The translations under genes and the position numbers were made by a program. Shown in pieces: positions 9,157 to 17,338 of a stretch of DNA of 64,000 nucleotides. A model generated the notes under the pieces. The model did no database searches, was not told where the DNA came from, and was given only the letters and a program-made list of their open reading frames with translations. How positions within the stretch are numbered: the first letter of the stretch is position 1; each line of letters opens with the position of its first letter. Where the stretch lies: the NCBI RefSeq assembly GCF_900188165.1, contig NZ_FZOS01000008.1:62001-126000 (forward strand). The letters are read 5' to 3'. The stretch comes from Edaphosphingomonas laterariae (GTDB taxonomy: Bacteria; Pseudomonadota; Alphaproteobacteria; Sphingomonadales; Sphingomonadaceae).

Positions 9157-9561
9157 TCAGGCGCGGCCAAATCGCCGCGCGACCCGGCGCTGCCACAGCA
9201 TCAACAGCGGCACGACGCCCAGTTCCATGACGAGCCCGATCTGGTGGCCGGTGCTCGGCGAGCCGGCGACGCCCAGCGAAAGCAGCCGGGCGAGGCCGCC
9301 GGCAATCACCATCGCGCCGAGCAGGCGGAAACGGCCGCCGCGCGCCTCGATCGCCGGCACGCAGCTCGCAAAGGCGATGCCCAGCGCGAGGAATATCCCC
9401 GAAAGATAGCGGAAATGGCTGTCGAGGCTGGCACTGTCCGGCAGCCCCCGGGCGATGATTGCAGGGCCAAGGGCGACGCTGATCGCGCCTATGCCCAGCG
9501 GGATCAGGCAGGCGAGCGCCACCGCGCCCTGCAGCAGGCGGCGTTCGGCAAGCGGGGTCAT
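9157..9561 (-). CDS. DUF4345 family membrane protein
   Basis: The 134-residue protein has four hydrophobic segments and resembles DUF4345, a small membrane family of unknown function (features include PDSASLDSHFRYLSGIFLAL and GGLARLLSLG). The start at 9561 is chosen because its ATG overlaps the stop of the upstream DUF2721 gene (ATGA, 9558-9561). The two are therefore probably translationally coupled. Confidence 0.75.
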   Translation of the reverse strand: MTPLAERRLLQGAVALACLIPLGIGAISVALGPAIIARGLPDSASLDSHFRYLSGIFLALGIAFASCVPAIEARGGRFRLLGAMVIAGGLARLLSLGVAGSPSTGHQIGLVMELGVVPLLMLWQRRVARRFGRA

Positions 9562-10043
9562 CGCCGCCAGCTGCGGCGCTGCGTGCGTTGTTCCAGCAGC
9601 TCCTCGCGCACGCGGATGGTGGCGAGCGCGAAGCGGACTTCGATCAGGAACAGCCCAAGCCCGGCGATCAGCAGCAGCATGGCGATCACGAAGCCCACCG
9701 CCATCGACCGGGCAAAGCCAAGGCTGGTCAGATCGGCGATGAACAGGCCGGCGACGACCGCGCAGATCAAAGCGGCGCTTGCCGTGCACAGGAAGATCGC
9801 CCAGTTCGCCAGCATGATCCTTTTGTCGAGCAGGCGCAGTTCGTGGACCTGGGCGGCATGGTCGGGGTGGTCGGCGGGGGTGAATTCCCGCGCGAGCTGG
9901 CGGGCGCGATCCACGACGCGGGCCAGTCGCCCGGCCAGCACGTTCAGGATGCTGCCAATGCCGGCGAGCAGGAAGACCGGCGCGATCGCCAACTGGATGG
10001 TGTGGGCGATTTCGGAAGCACGAAGCTCGGGGATCGGTGGCAT
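9558..10043 (-). CDS. DUF2721 family membrane protein
   Basis: The 161-residue protein starts MPPIPELRASEIAHTIQLAI and matches the DUF2721 pattern: an N-terminal membrane segment with LAIAPVFLLAGIGSILNVL, an Arg-rich cytosolic stretch with ELRLLDKRI, then two membrane segments. Function is unknown. It overlaps the DUF4345 gene by 4 bp. A slightly longer start at 10079 is possible. Confidence 0.75.
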   Translation of the reverse strand: MPPIPELRASEIAHTIQLAIAPVFLLAGIGSILNVLAGRLARVVDRARQLAREFTPADHPDHAAQVHELRLLDKRIMLANWAIFLCTASAALICAVVAGLFIADLTSLGFARSMAVGFVIAMLLLIAGLGLFLIEVRFALATIRVREELLEQRTQRRSWRR

Positions 10044-10124
10044 CGCGCAAGGATTGCGGCGCGGCGCGAATCCCGTCAAGCGCCGTCGCGAACGGGATCG
10101 CGACGGCGCCGGAACGCGCGCGGC

Positions 10125-11201
10125 TCAGGCCGCGGTCGGATAGTCGATATAGCCTTCGCGGCCCTGGCTGTACCAGGTGCGCGGGTCGTCCTTCTGCAAC
10201 GGCAGGCCGTTGGCCAGCCGATAGGGCAGATCCGGGTTGGCGAGGAAGGTCCGCCCGAAGCTCACCGCATCGGCGGTGCCGGTGTCGAGCAGCGCCTGCG
10301 CGGTATCGCCCACATAATCCGAATTGAGCACCAGCGGCCCGGCAAAGGCCTTGCGGATCAGCGGCGCGACGGCGGGCCGGTCGGACGATCCGAAGGTGCC
10401 GGCGGGTCCGGGCTCGCGCAGTTCAAGGAAGGCGAGGCCCAACCCGTCCAGCGCGCGCGCGGCGGCGGTGAACAACGCTTCCTGATCGCTGTCGTCCACC
10501 CCCTGGATTTCGCCATTGGGGGACAGGCGAACGGCGGTGCGGTCCGCCCCGGCGATGTTCGCCAGCGTTTCGGTCACCTCGGTCAGCAGGCGGATGCGGT
10601 TGGCGATCGATCCGCCATAGCCATCGTCGCGATGATTGGAATTGTCGCGCAGGAACTGGTCGATCAGATAGCCGTTCGCCGCGTGCAGCTGCACCCCGTC
10701 AAACCCGGCGGCCAGCGCGTTGCGCGCGGCGCGCGCATAATCGTCGATCAGGCGGGGGATCTCGCCGATCGGCAGCGCGCGGGCCTCGGCATAAGGCTGC
10801 TTGCCGTCATAGGTGTGGGCGTTGCCCGGCGCGGTGGTGGCGGATGCCGAAACCGGCGCGGCGCCGTTCAGGAAGCTCGGATGGACAACGCGGCCCATAT
10901 GCCACAGCTGGGCGAAGATCCGCCCGCCGGCCTTGTGCACCGCTTCGGTCACGGGTTTCCACGCTTCCACCTGCGCGTCGCTCCACAGCCCGGGGGCGAA
11001 GGGCCAGCCGGTGCCTTCCTGCGAAATGCCGGTGGCTTCCGAAAGGATCAGCCCGGCGCTGGCCCGCTGGGCATAATATTCGGCCATGATCGGGGTCGGA
11101 ACATGATCGCGGGTGGCGCGGGCCCGGGTCAGCGGGGCCATCAGGATGCGGTTCGGCGCCTCGATGGCCCCCAGCCGGATCGGATCGAACAGCGTGGGCA
11201 T
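10125..11201 (-). CDS. Alkene reductase, old yellow enzyme family (NemA-like)
   Basis: It is an FMN-dependent reductase that reduces activated C=C bonds and often nitro compounds or maleimides with NAD(P)H. The protein has 358 residues and a single TIM-barrel. The family pair His/Asn that holds the carbonyl of the substrate appears as HAAN in DGVQLHAANGYLIDQF, followed by DNSNHRDDGYGGS. Further motifs are PLTRARA near the N-terminus and the phosphate-binding VSFGRTFLANPDLP. AAAGGA precedes the ATG by 8 nt. It is divergent from a DMT transporter gene. The physiological substrate is unknown. Confidence 0.92.
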   Translation of the reverse strand: MPTLFDPIRLGAIEAPNRILMAPLTRARATRDHVPTPIMAEYYAQRASAGLILSEATGISQEGTGWPFAPGLWSDAQVEAWKPVTEAVHKAGGRIFAQLWHMGRVVHPSFLNGAAPVSASATTAPGNAHTYDGKQPYAEARALPIGEIPRLIDDYARAARNALAAGFDGVQLHAANGYLIDQFLRDNSNHRDDGYGGSIANRIRLLTEVTETLANIAGADRTAVRLSPNGEIQGVDDSDQEALFTAAARALDGLGLAFLELREPGPAGTFGSSDRPAVAPLIRKAFAGPLVLNSDYVGDTAQALLDTGTADAVSFGRTFLANPDLPYRLANGLPLQKDDPRTWYSQGREGYIDYPTAA

Positions 11202-11256
11202 GGATCAGTTCCTTTTTGCAACTGGACTGCGCCGAGATAGGCAGCCAGATGGCGCC

Positions 11257-12183
11257 ATGCACGATTCGGACTCCGAAATATTAACTTCCGACGCTGAAAG
11301 CCACGACAAGGGCGGCCTCGCGCTCGCCTTCGCGGCGATGGTGGGCGCCAATATCGCGCTCGCCTTCGGCCCCCTGTTCGTCCGGCTGTCCGATGTCGGT
11401 CCGGTCGCGGCGGGTTTCTGGCGCCTTGCGCTCGCCGTGCCGCTGCTCCTGCTCCTGTCGTTCGCGGCGCGCCAGCACCTGCCGCTGCGCTCGGGCCGGA
11501 TGTGGGCGGTGCTGGCGCTCGGCGGCTTATTTTTCGCGGCGGATCTTGGCGCCTGGCATGTCGGCATCCTCCACACCACGCTCGCCAACGCCACCCTGTT
11601 CGGCAATATCGCCAGCCTGACCTTCCCGATCTACGGCTTCATCGTCGCGCGGATGATGCCGGGGCGGGTGCAGGCCTTCGCGCTCGGGCTTGCCGCCGTC
11701 GGCGCGGTGCTGCTGATGGGCCGGTCCTACCAGCTTTCGCCGCAGAATCTGGTGGGCGATCTGCTCTGCATCGCGGCGGGCATCCTCTACACCTTCTATC
11801 TGGCGGCGATCGGCATGGCGCGTGGGCGGTTGCAGCCGCTGCCGACGATCGCGGCGGCCACGGTGTTCGGCACGTTGCCGCTATTGGTCTTCGCCTGGGC
11901 CACGGGAGAGGTGATCTGGCCGGACAAGTGGACGCCGCTGCTGCTGCTCGCCATCGGCAGCCAGGTCATCGGGCAGGGGCTGATGGTCTATGCCATCGGC
12001 CACCTGCCGCCGCTGGTGATCGGCATCGGCTTGCTCATCCAGCCGGTCGTCGCCGCGATCGTCGGCGTCACCGTCTATGATGAACGGCTTGGCGCGGTGG
12101 ACATGATCGGCGCGGCGGCGATCGCCATCGCGCTGGTGCTGGTAAGGCGGCCGGACCGCAAATCAGCGCGGCCCGGCCAATAG
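11257..12183 (+). CDS. DMT superfamily (EamA) transporter
   Basis: The protein from the ATG at 11257 (MHDSDSEILTSDAES) has 308 residues with ten hydrophobic segments arranged as two EamA repeats, the usual architecture of metabolite exporters of this superfamily. The upstream in-frame sequence overlaps the divergent OYE gene and is not used. The gap of 55 bp between the two starts must hold both promoters. Substrate is unknown. Confidence 0.87.
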   Translation: MHDSDSEILTSDAESHDKGGLALAFAAMVGANIALAFGPLFVRLSDVGPVAAGFWRLALAVPLLLLLSFAARQHLPLRSGRMWAVLALGGLFFAADLGAWHVGILHTTLANATLFGNIASLTFPIYGFIVARMMPGRVQAFALGLAAVGAVLLMGRSYQLSPQNLVGDLLCIAAGILYTFYLAAIGMARGRLQPLPTIAAATVFGTLPLLVFAWATGEVIWPDKWTPLLLLAIGSQVIGQGLMVYAIGHLPPLVIGIGLLIQPVVAAIVGVTVYDERLGAVDMIGAAAIAIALVLVRRPDRKSARPGQ

Positions 12184-12184
12184 A

Positions 12185-12769
12185 TCACAGGCCGCCGAGC
12201 GCGCCCTGCGTCACCATGCAATACAGCATCGGAATCGAAAGCAGCGTGTTGGTCCGCGAAAAGATCATCGCGGTCGTCGCCGATTTCGCCTTCACCGCGT
12301 CTTCGGCGGGAACGATGCCCAGCGCGCGCTTCTGGTTGGGCCAGATCACGAACCAGACGTTGAACGCCATGATCAGCGCCAGCCACATGCCGAGCCCGAT
12401 CAGCCGGAAACCCGCGCCCAGCGTCAGCGCCTCGATCAGATAGCCGTTCAGATGGGCCACGATCAGGCCGGTCAGCACCGTGACCAGCGCGCCATAGCGG
12501 AACCAGAACAATGCCTCGGGCGCGATATATTTTGATACACCGGGCTTCAGTTCCGCCGGCACCTTGGGCATCGTCGGAATCTGCACGAAGTTGAAATAAT
12601 AAAGCAGCCCGATCCACATGACCCCCGCCAGCACGTGGAGGAAGCGGAAGAAGCCGTTATAATATCCGGCCGGGTTGCCATAAGTGCCGTGCGCCCAGAA
12701 GGCGATGGCCACCATGATCGCTACGCTGACGGCGATAACCGCCCACAAGTTGCTGAAGAATTTTGTCAA
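12185..12769 (-). CDS. Urate hydroxylase PuuD-like membrane domain protein
   Basis: The 194-residue protein has about five membrane segments and resembles the N-terminal membrane domain of PuuD (Urate_ox_N, formerly DUF989), with motifs such as FFRFLHVLAGVMWIGLLYYFNF and AFNVWFVIWPNQKRALG. It lacks the C-terminal cytochrome c domain of full-length PuuD, so urate oxidation should not be assumed. The start is TTG at 12769, supported by GGGAGG 5 nt upstream. It is convergent with the DMT transporter, and the two genes end 1 bp apart. Confidence 0.75.
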   Translation of the reverse strand: MTKFFSNLWAVIAVSVAIMVAIAFWAHGTYGNPAGYYNGFFRFLHVLAGVMWIGLLYYFNFVQIPTMPKVPAELKPGVSKYIAPEALFWFRYGALVTVLTGLIVAHLNGYLIEALTLGAGFRLIGLGMWLALIMAFNVWFVIWPNQKRALGIVPAEDAVKAKSATTAMIFSRTNTLLSIPMLYCMVTQGALGGL

Positions 12770-12889
12770 TCTGGCCTCCCCTATTATCTTGCGGAGCAGG
12801 CCAACGCCCCGCGGGGCGGGAGCCTATACGCGGTCGTTACGGCTGTCACGGATATTGGCCGATGGCGCCAAGGCGCTTATGGTCGCCCG

Positions 12890-13552
12890 ATGACCGATAC
12901 CGCGCCCGACCTCACTCTCGATGAACTGCGTGCCGCCCTTGCCCCCATCGTGCCCCGCCACGCGGCGTTCGACGGGTGGAGCGTGGCCGCGCTCGATGCC
13001 GCCGGCGCCGAACTGGGCCTGCCGCCCGGCCGCGCGGGCCTCGCTTTTCCCGGCGGCGCGGTGGACATGATCGATGCCTGGTTCGCGCATGTCGATCAGG
13101 CGATGGTCGATCGGCTGGGCCGCGATCGGCTGGCGGCGATGAAGATTCGCGAACGCATCACCGCACTCGTCGTACAGCGGCTCGAACTCGTCGATCGTGA
13201 TCGCGAGGCGCTGCGCCGGGCGCTCACCATCCTCGCCAAGCCGTCGAACGCGGCACGCGGTGCGCGGCTCGCCTGGCGGGCGGCCGATGCGATGTGGCGC
13301 GCGGCCGGCGATACGGCCGCGGATTTCGCGCATTATTCGAAGCGGACGACGCTGGCGGCGGTCTATGGTTCGACTCTCCTCGTCTTCCTGGACGACGAGA
13401 CCGATGATTTCGCCGAAACCCGCGCGTTCCTGGCGCGGCGGATTGAGAATGTGATGCAGTTCGAGAAACTGAAGGCGCGGCTGAAGCCCGATGCCGATCG
13501 CATGTTCAGCCCGGCGCGCTTCTTCGGCCGGCTGCGCTACCCCGTGCGCTGA
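12890..13552 (+). CDS. COQ9 family protein (ubiquinone biosynthesis)
   Basis: COQ9 proteins bind lipid and assist the hydroxylation step catalysed by Coq7 in ubiquinone synthesis. The 220-residue protein starts MTDTAPDLTLDELRAALAP and is almost wholly helical, with a TetR-like N-terminal region and the C-terminal COQ9 segment DFAHYSKRTTLAAVYGSTLLVFLDD. The start was chosen at the ATG before the acidic N-terminus rather than upstream frames that run through the promoter region. It is divergent from the PuuD-like gene. Confidence 0.85.
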   Translation: MTDTAPDLTLDELRAALAPIVPRHAAFDGWSVAALDAAGAELGLPPGRAGLAFPGGAVDMIDAWFAHVDQAMVDRLGRDRLAAMKIRERITALVVQRLELVDRDREALRRALTILAKPSNAARGARLAWRAADAMWRAAGDTAADFAHYSKRTTLAAVYGSTLLVFLDDETDDFAETRAFLARRIENVMQFEKLKARLKPDADRMFSPARFFGRLRYPVR

Positions 13553-13579
13553 CGATCGGGCTGGCCTTTTGATGTCACT

Positions 13580-13592
13580 ATTGATAATCAAT
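13580..13592. promoter_or_regulatory. Fur-box-like palindrome upstream of feoAB
   Basis: The sequence ATTGATAATCAAT is a 6-1-6 perfect inverted repeat containing the GATAATC core of Fur boxes. It lies 24 bp before the feoA start, with CATAAT at 13595-13600 as a possible -10 element next to it. A Fur-type repressor bound there would block transcription of feoAB in iron-replete cells. Site identity is inferred from sequence and context. Confidence 0.6.
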
Positions 13593-13615
13593 CGCATAAT
13601 GCTTGTCTTCAGGTG

Positions 13616-13864
13616 ATGTCCTTGCGTCTCGATGAATTGCCGCTGCGGCGGCGCGCCATGATCTCCGCGATCGATTGGGATGGTATCGGCCCTGCCGAAG
13701 CCAAGCGGTTGCGCGAATTCGGTTTCGATGAAGGTGTCGCGGTGGAAAATCTCCACACCGGCCCGATCGGGGGCGATCCCATCGCCTGCCGTGTCGGCCG
13801 GATGACGATCGCGCTGCGTCGCCGCGTCGCGCTGGCGATCAGCGTTGTCGAGGCCACGGCATGA
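13616..13864 (+). CDS. feoA: Ferrous iron transport protein A
   Basis: FeoA is a small cytosolic SH3-like protein needed for FeoB-mediated Fe(II) uptake. The 82-residue protein begins MSLRLDELPLRRRAMI and contains EAKRLREFGFDEGVAVE and the end MTIALRRRVALAISV, both typical. A GTG three bases earlier (13613) is an alternative start. Its stop overlaps the feoB ATG (ATGA, 13861-13864), and a Fur-like palindrome precedes it. Confidence 0.9.
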   Translation: MSLRLDELPLRRRAMISAIDWDGIGPAEAKRLREFGFDEGVAVENLHTGPIGGDPIACRVGRMTIALRRRVALAISVVEATA

Positions 13865-15714
13865 ACCAGGCTCCGCTCGTCGCGCTCGTCGGCAATCCCA
13901 ATGCAGGCAAGAGCGCGCTGTTCAACGCGCTCACCGGCGCGCGGCAGAAGGTCGGCAATTATCCGGGCGTCACCGTCGAACGGAAATCCGGCCGCTTCTC
14001 GCTCGATGATGGCCGGCCGGTCGAACTGGTCGACCTGCCGGGCACATACAGCCTCGATCCCGCCAGCCCCGACGAAGCGGTGACCCGCGATGTCGTGACG
14101 GGCCACCAGACGGGCGAAAGGCCACCAGCCGCGATCGTCGTCGTCGTCGATGCCGGCAATCTCGACAACCATCTCCGCTTCGCGCTGCAACTGATCGGTC
14201 TCGGCCTGCCAACGGTGGTCGCGCTCAACATGATCGACATGGCCGAACGGGACGGGCTGACCGTCGATGCCGAGGCGCTTGCGCGCGAACTGGGCGTTCC
14301 GGTGGTGCCGACGGTCGCCGTTCGCCGGCGTGGCATCGAAGATCTGCGCGTGGCGCTTGGCGGCATCATCGGGGCGACGCCGCCCGCGCCGCGTGGTGAT
14401 ACGCCGCCGGCCGACCTTGTGGCCCTGCAGCGCCGCGCGCGCGCGATCGCCGCCGTGACGACCACCAAGCCCGAGGTGCATCGCAGCCTCGAGGAAAAGA
14501 TCGATCGCGTGCTGCTGCACCCGGTTGCCGGCCTCGCCATCCTGCTCGCCCTGCTGTTCGTGATGTTCCAGGCGGTGTTCGCCTGGTCGGAAGCGCCGAT
14601 CGGCTGGATCGAGGATGGGTTCGGTGCCTTGCAGGTTGCCGTGGCCGATACGCTGGCGCCGGGCATCCTGCGCTCGCTGATCGTCGACGGGCTGATCGCG
14701 GGTGTGGGATCGGTGGTGGTGTTCCTGCCCCAGATCCTGATCCTGTTCCTGTTCATCCTGCTGCTCGAAGCGTCGGGCTATATGGTGCGCGCAGCCTTCC
14801 TGATGGACAAGCTGATGGCGGGCGTGGGGCTTTCGGGCCGTGCCTTCATTCCTTTGCTGTCCTCCTTCGCCTGCGCCATTCCCGGCATCATGGCGACGCG
14901 CACGATCGACGATCCCAAGGATCGGCTGACGACCATCCTGATCGCCCCTTTGATGACCTGTTCGGCGCGTCTGCCGGTCTATGCGGTGATCATCGGCGCG
15001 TTCATCCCGGCGCGCGACGTGGGCTATGGCATCGGCCTGCAGGGGCTGGTGCTCTTCGGCCTCTACCTCACGGGCATCGTCGGCGCGATGCTCGCCGCCT
15101 TCCTGCTCCGCCGCACGGTGACCAGGGGTGCGGCCGGCACCTTCATGATGGAATTGCCGCGCTATCAATGGCCCGATCCGCGCGACATCCTGATCGGCCT
15201 CGTCCAGCGCGCCTGGCTCTTCCTGCGCCGCGCCGGCACCTTGATCCTTACGGCATCGATGCTGTTGTGGCTGCTGCTCACCTTCCCGCAGGCGCCGGAA
15301 GGGCAGAGCCAGGTGGAATATTCCGCCGCGGGCCGCGTCGCCTCGGTGATCGAGCCGGTGGTGCGCCCCATTGGCTTCAACCACGAAATCGCGCTGGCGA
15401 TCATCCCGGCGATGGCCGCGCGCGAAGTGGCGGTGGCCGCGCTCGGCACGGTCTATTCGATCGAATCGGATGACGAGGCGGTTCTCGAGCAGTCGGTGAC
15501 CGAACGGCTGAGCGGGCGCTGGCCGCTGCCCACTGCGCTCGCCTTCCTGATGTGGTTCGTGTTCGCGCCGCAATGCCTGTCGACGATCGCGGTCATCCGC
15601 CGCGAAACCAACAGCTGGCGCTGGCCGCTGTTCGCGCTCGGCTATCTGTTCGTGCTCGCTTATGTGGCGGCGGGCATCACCTATTGGTCGGCGATGGCGC
15701 TGGGCTGGGCGTAA
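13861..15714 (+). CDS. feoB: Fe(II) transporter FeoB
   Basis: It is the inner-membrane ferrous iron transporter with an N-terminal GTP-binding domain. Of 617 residues, about 1-165 form the G domain with G1 GNPNAGKS (11-18), the switch I region GNYPGVTVE (32-40), G3 DLPGTYS (58-64) and G4 NMID (123-126). The rest holds two Gate domains with SSFACAIPGIMATRTI and PAMAAREVAVAALGTVY. It is shorter than the 770-residue E. coli protein, mostly in the linker and C-terminus. It is coupled to feoA, and no feoC is visible. Confidence 0.96.
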   Translation: MNQAPLVALVGNPNAGKSALFNALTGARQKVGNYPGVTVERKSGRFSLDDGRPVELVDLPGTYSLDPASPDEAVTRDVVTGHQTGERPPAAIVVVVDAGNLDNHLRFALQLIGLGLPTVVALNMIDMAERDGLTVDAEALARELGVPVVPTVAVRRRGIEDLRVALGGIIGATPPAPRGDTPPADLVALQRRARAIAAVTTTKPEVHRSLEEKIDRVLLHPVAGLAILLALLFVMFQAVFAWSEAPIGWIEDGFGALQVAVADTLAPGILRSLIVDGLIAGVGSVVVFLPQILILFLFILLLEASGYMVRAAFLMDKLMAGVGLSGRAFIPLLSSFACAIPGIMATRTIDDPKDRLTTILIAPLMTCSARLPVYAVIIGAFIPARDVGYGIGLQGLVLFGLYLTGIVGAMLAAFLLRRTVTRGAAGTFMMELPRYQWPDPRDILIGLVQRAWLFLRRAGTLILTASMLLWLLLTFPQAPEGQSQVEYSAAGRVASVIEPVVRPIGFNHEIALAIIPAMAAREVAVAALGTVYSIESDDEAVLEQSVTERLSGRWPLPTALAFLMWFVFAPQCLSTIAVIRRETNSWRWPLFALGYLFVLAYVAAGITYWSAMALGWA

Positions 15715-15767
15715 CAGCGAACCGGCCCTGCGGCGCAAGCGGCCGGGGCCGCCGGATCGTCAGGCGA

Positions 15768-16142
15768 TCAGGCCTTTTCCAGCGTGCATTGCAGCGGATG
15801 CTGGTTCTGCCGGGCGAAGTCGATCACCTGGCTCACCTTGGTTTCGGCGACTTCGTAGCTGAAGATGCCGCAGACGCCGACGCCCTTCTGGTGGACGTGC
15901 AGCATCACGCGGGTCGCATCCTCCAGGCTCATCCGGAAGAAGCGCTGCAGGCACAGCACCACGAATTCCATGGGCGTGTAATCGTCGTTCAGCATCAGCA
16001 CCTTATAGGGCTGGGGCTTCTTGGTGCGCGTGCGGGTGCGGGTGGCAACGCCAAGGCCGGTGCCATTCTCCTCATCCTTGCCCGCCATGGCGCGGATCGG
16101 GTTGTGCGCGCCTGCGGCCATCACGTCGTTCTTGTTCTGCAT
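15768..16142 (-). CDS. clpS: ATP-dependent Clp protease adaptor ClpS
   Basis: ClpS delivers N-degron substrates to ClpAP. The 124-residue protein has a variable Thr/Arg-rich N-terminus and the conserved core starting [22 protein letters not shown], then [20 protein letters not shown] and [13 protein letters not shown]. The start at 16142 is uncertain, since no strong ribosome binding site is seen and a Met at residue 19 (MAGKDEENG) would also fit. clpA is not adjacent: feoB converges on its 3' side. Confidence 0.92.
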   Translation of the reverse strand: MQNKNDVMAAGAHNPIRAMAGKDEENGTGLGVATRTRTRTKKPQPYKVLMLNDDYTPMEFVVLCLQRFFRMSLEDATRVMLHVHQKGVGVCGIFSYEVAETKVSQVIDFARQNQHPLQCTLEKA

Positions 16143-16219
16143 GATGAGAGAATATGGCACGCTGTCGGCGAAGGGCAAGGGTTGGACATGGTATCCGAAC
16201 CGATAAGCCCCCATGGCGA

Positions 16220-16252
16220 AACGGCCGCCCCGGAGCTTCCGGGACGGCCGTT
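16220..16252 (-). terminator. Hairpin terminator downstream of the phasin gene
   Basis: A 15-bp inverted repeat with a single mismatch and a 3-nt loop (arms 16220-16234 and 16238-16252) lies 33 bp past the phasin stop codon. The tail has only TTTCG, so termination strength is uncertain. It sits between phasin and clpS, which have the same direction. Confidence 0.55.
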
Positions 16253-16284
16253 CGATCTGGTGTGGCTCTGTGCCGGTCCGGCGA

Positions 16285-17193
16285 TCAGAACGCGGCGGAC
16301 TTGAACTTCTCGGCCGCGACCGCATAGCGGTTGGACAGCGGCTGGAAGACATCGCCGGCGAGCTTCATCCAGGCTTCGCTGAACTTCGACGCTTCGGCGA
16401 CGGCATTGTCGAACGACGACTTCGCGAATTCGCTCTGCAGCTGGAACAGCTCGGTCGGGCTCTTCACGCCGGTCATGCTCTTGAAGGTCGACGAAGCGTG
16501 CTCGAAGGTCTTCTTGCCATATTCGGCGGCTTCCTGGCCCAGCGTCTCGGCACCCTTGGCGGCCACCTTGCTCGATTCGACGAACGCCTCGACATTGCCC
16601 TTGGTCAGCGCGGCGAATTCCTCGCCCAGCTTCGCGCTCTTCTCGAACGCGGCCTTCGCCTTGTCGTTCGCGTCGACGAAGAAGGCCTGAACTTTCTCGG
16701 CAGCCTGCTTGGTGGTCTCGGTCGGGTTCAGCATATCCAAATATCCTTTCTGCGCCGCCGCCGGCCGTTTGGCCGCAGCGGGAATAGCCTTGTTCTTGTT
16801 GGGCAACGATTTCAGGACCGGCTTGCTGGGGGCCTTCGGTGCCGGAACACTGCGGGCCTCGCGGGGTGCGGCGGCCGGAACCGCGGGCTTTTCGACGGCT
16901 TTCGCCGGCGAGACGCGCGCTGCGGCCTTGGCCTTGCGCGCAGGGGCGGCCGCCACCGGGGCGGGGGCCGTTTCTGGGGCAGCGACAGCCATCGGGGCAG
17001 TCGCGGGTAGTGCCGCGGGCACTTCGCTGGCGACGATGGTCTCGGCCACGGGTTCGACGGGCGCCTTCACCGCCGGCGCTTCGCCAACCAGCGCCGCGAC
17101 CGGCGGCGTCGCCGGGCCGGTAGCGGCCGGGGCAGTCGCCGCCACGGCCTTGGTTGCACGCTCACGCTTGACGGGGGTCGTATCGCTCATCAC
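16285..17193 (-). CDS. Phasin family protein
   Basis: Phasins coat polyhydroxyalkanoate granules. The 302-residue protein has an Ala/Pro/Lys-rich N-terminal half of about 155 residues, similar to histone H1-like tails. This is followed by a helical phasin domain (about 160-300) with [35 protein letters not shown] and [20 protein letters not shown]. The first codon pair is Met-Met (17193 or 17190). PHA synthase lies upstream on the same strand, which fits a PHA granule function. The long basic N-terminal tail may interact with DNA, as proposed for PhaF-type phasins. That is inference. Confidence 0.88.
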   Translation of the reverse strand: MMSDTTPVKRERATKAVAATAPAATGPATPPVAALVGEAPAVKAPVEPVAETIVASEVPAALPATAPMAVAAPETAPAPVAAAPARKAKAAARVSPAKAVEKPAVPAAAPREARSVPAPKAPSKPVLKSLPNKNKAIPAAAKRPAAAQKGYLDMLNPTETTKQAAEKVQAFFVDANDKAKAAFEKSAKLGEEFAALTKGNVEAFVESSKVAAKGAETLGQEAAEYGKKTFEHASSTFKSMTGVKSPTELFQLQSEFAKSSFDNAVAEASKFSEAWMKLAGDVFQPLSNRYAVAAEKFKSAAF

Positions 17194-17223
17194 GCATTGG
17201 TCCCGATTGCAATGTTGCGATGC

Positions 17224-17252
17224 ACAATAAGCAATCGCGTCGCTGCAATCAA
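17224..17252 (-). promoter_or_regulatory. Putative phasin promoter with TGC-rich repeats
   Basis: On the minus strand TTGATT (17247-17252) and TATTGT (17224-17229) are separated by 17 bp, giving a start site about 25 bp before the phasin gene. The surrounding DNA is rich in TTGC/GCAA, including CGATTGC and GCAATCG arms 20 bp apart. TGC-rich sites are known targets of PhaR-type repressors, so PhaR control is possible but not shown. Confidence 0.4.
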
Positions 17253-17292
17253 GTCAAATTGTGCGGTGCAGCAAAACTGTCATGCGGAACCG

Positions 17293-17318
17293 CGACGGGC
17301 CGTGCCGCTGGCCCGTCG
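17293..17318 (-). terminator. Hairpin downstream of phaC
   Basis: A perfect 9-bp inverted repeat (CGACGGGCC and GGCCCGTCG, 8-nt loop) lies 21 bp after the phaC stop codon. It lacks a T-tract. It may mark the phaC transcript end and separate it from the phasin promoter. Confidence 0.45.
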
Positions 17319-17338
17319 GGGCGACGTCCGGCGGCGTT

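Noticed and set aside
13609-15738. A long open frame on the minus strand opposite feoA-feoB
   Set aside because: It mirrors the codon structure of feoB, has no family features and lacks a ribosome binding site. High-GC genes commonly leave open antisense frames.
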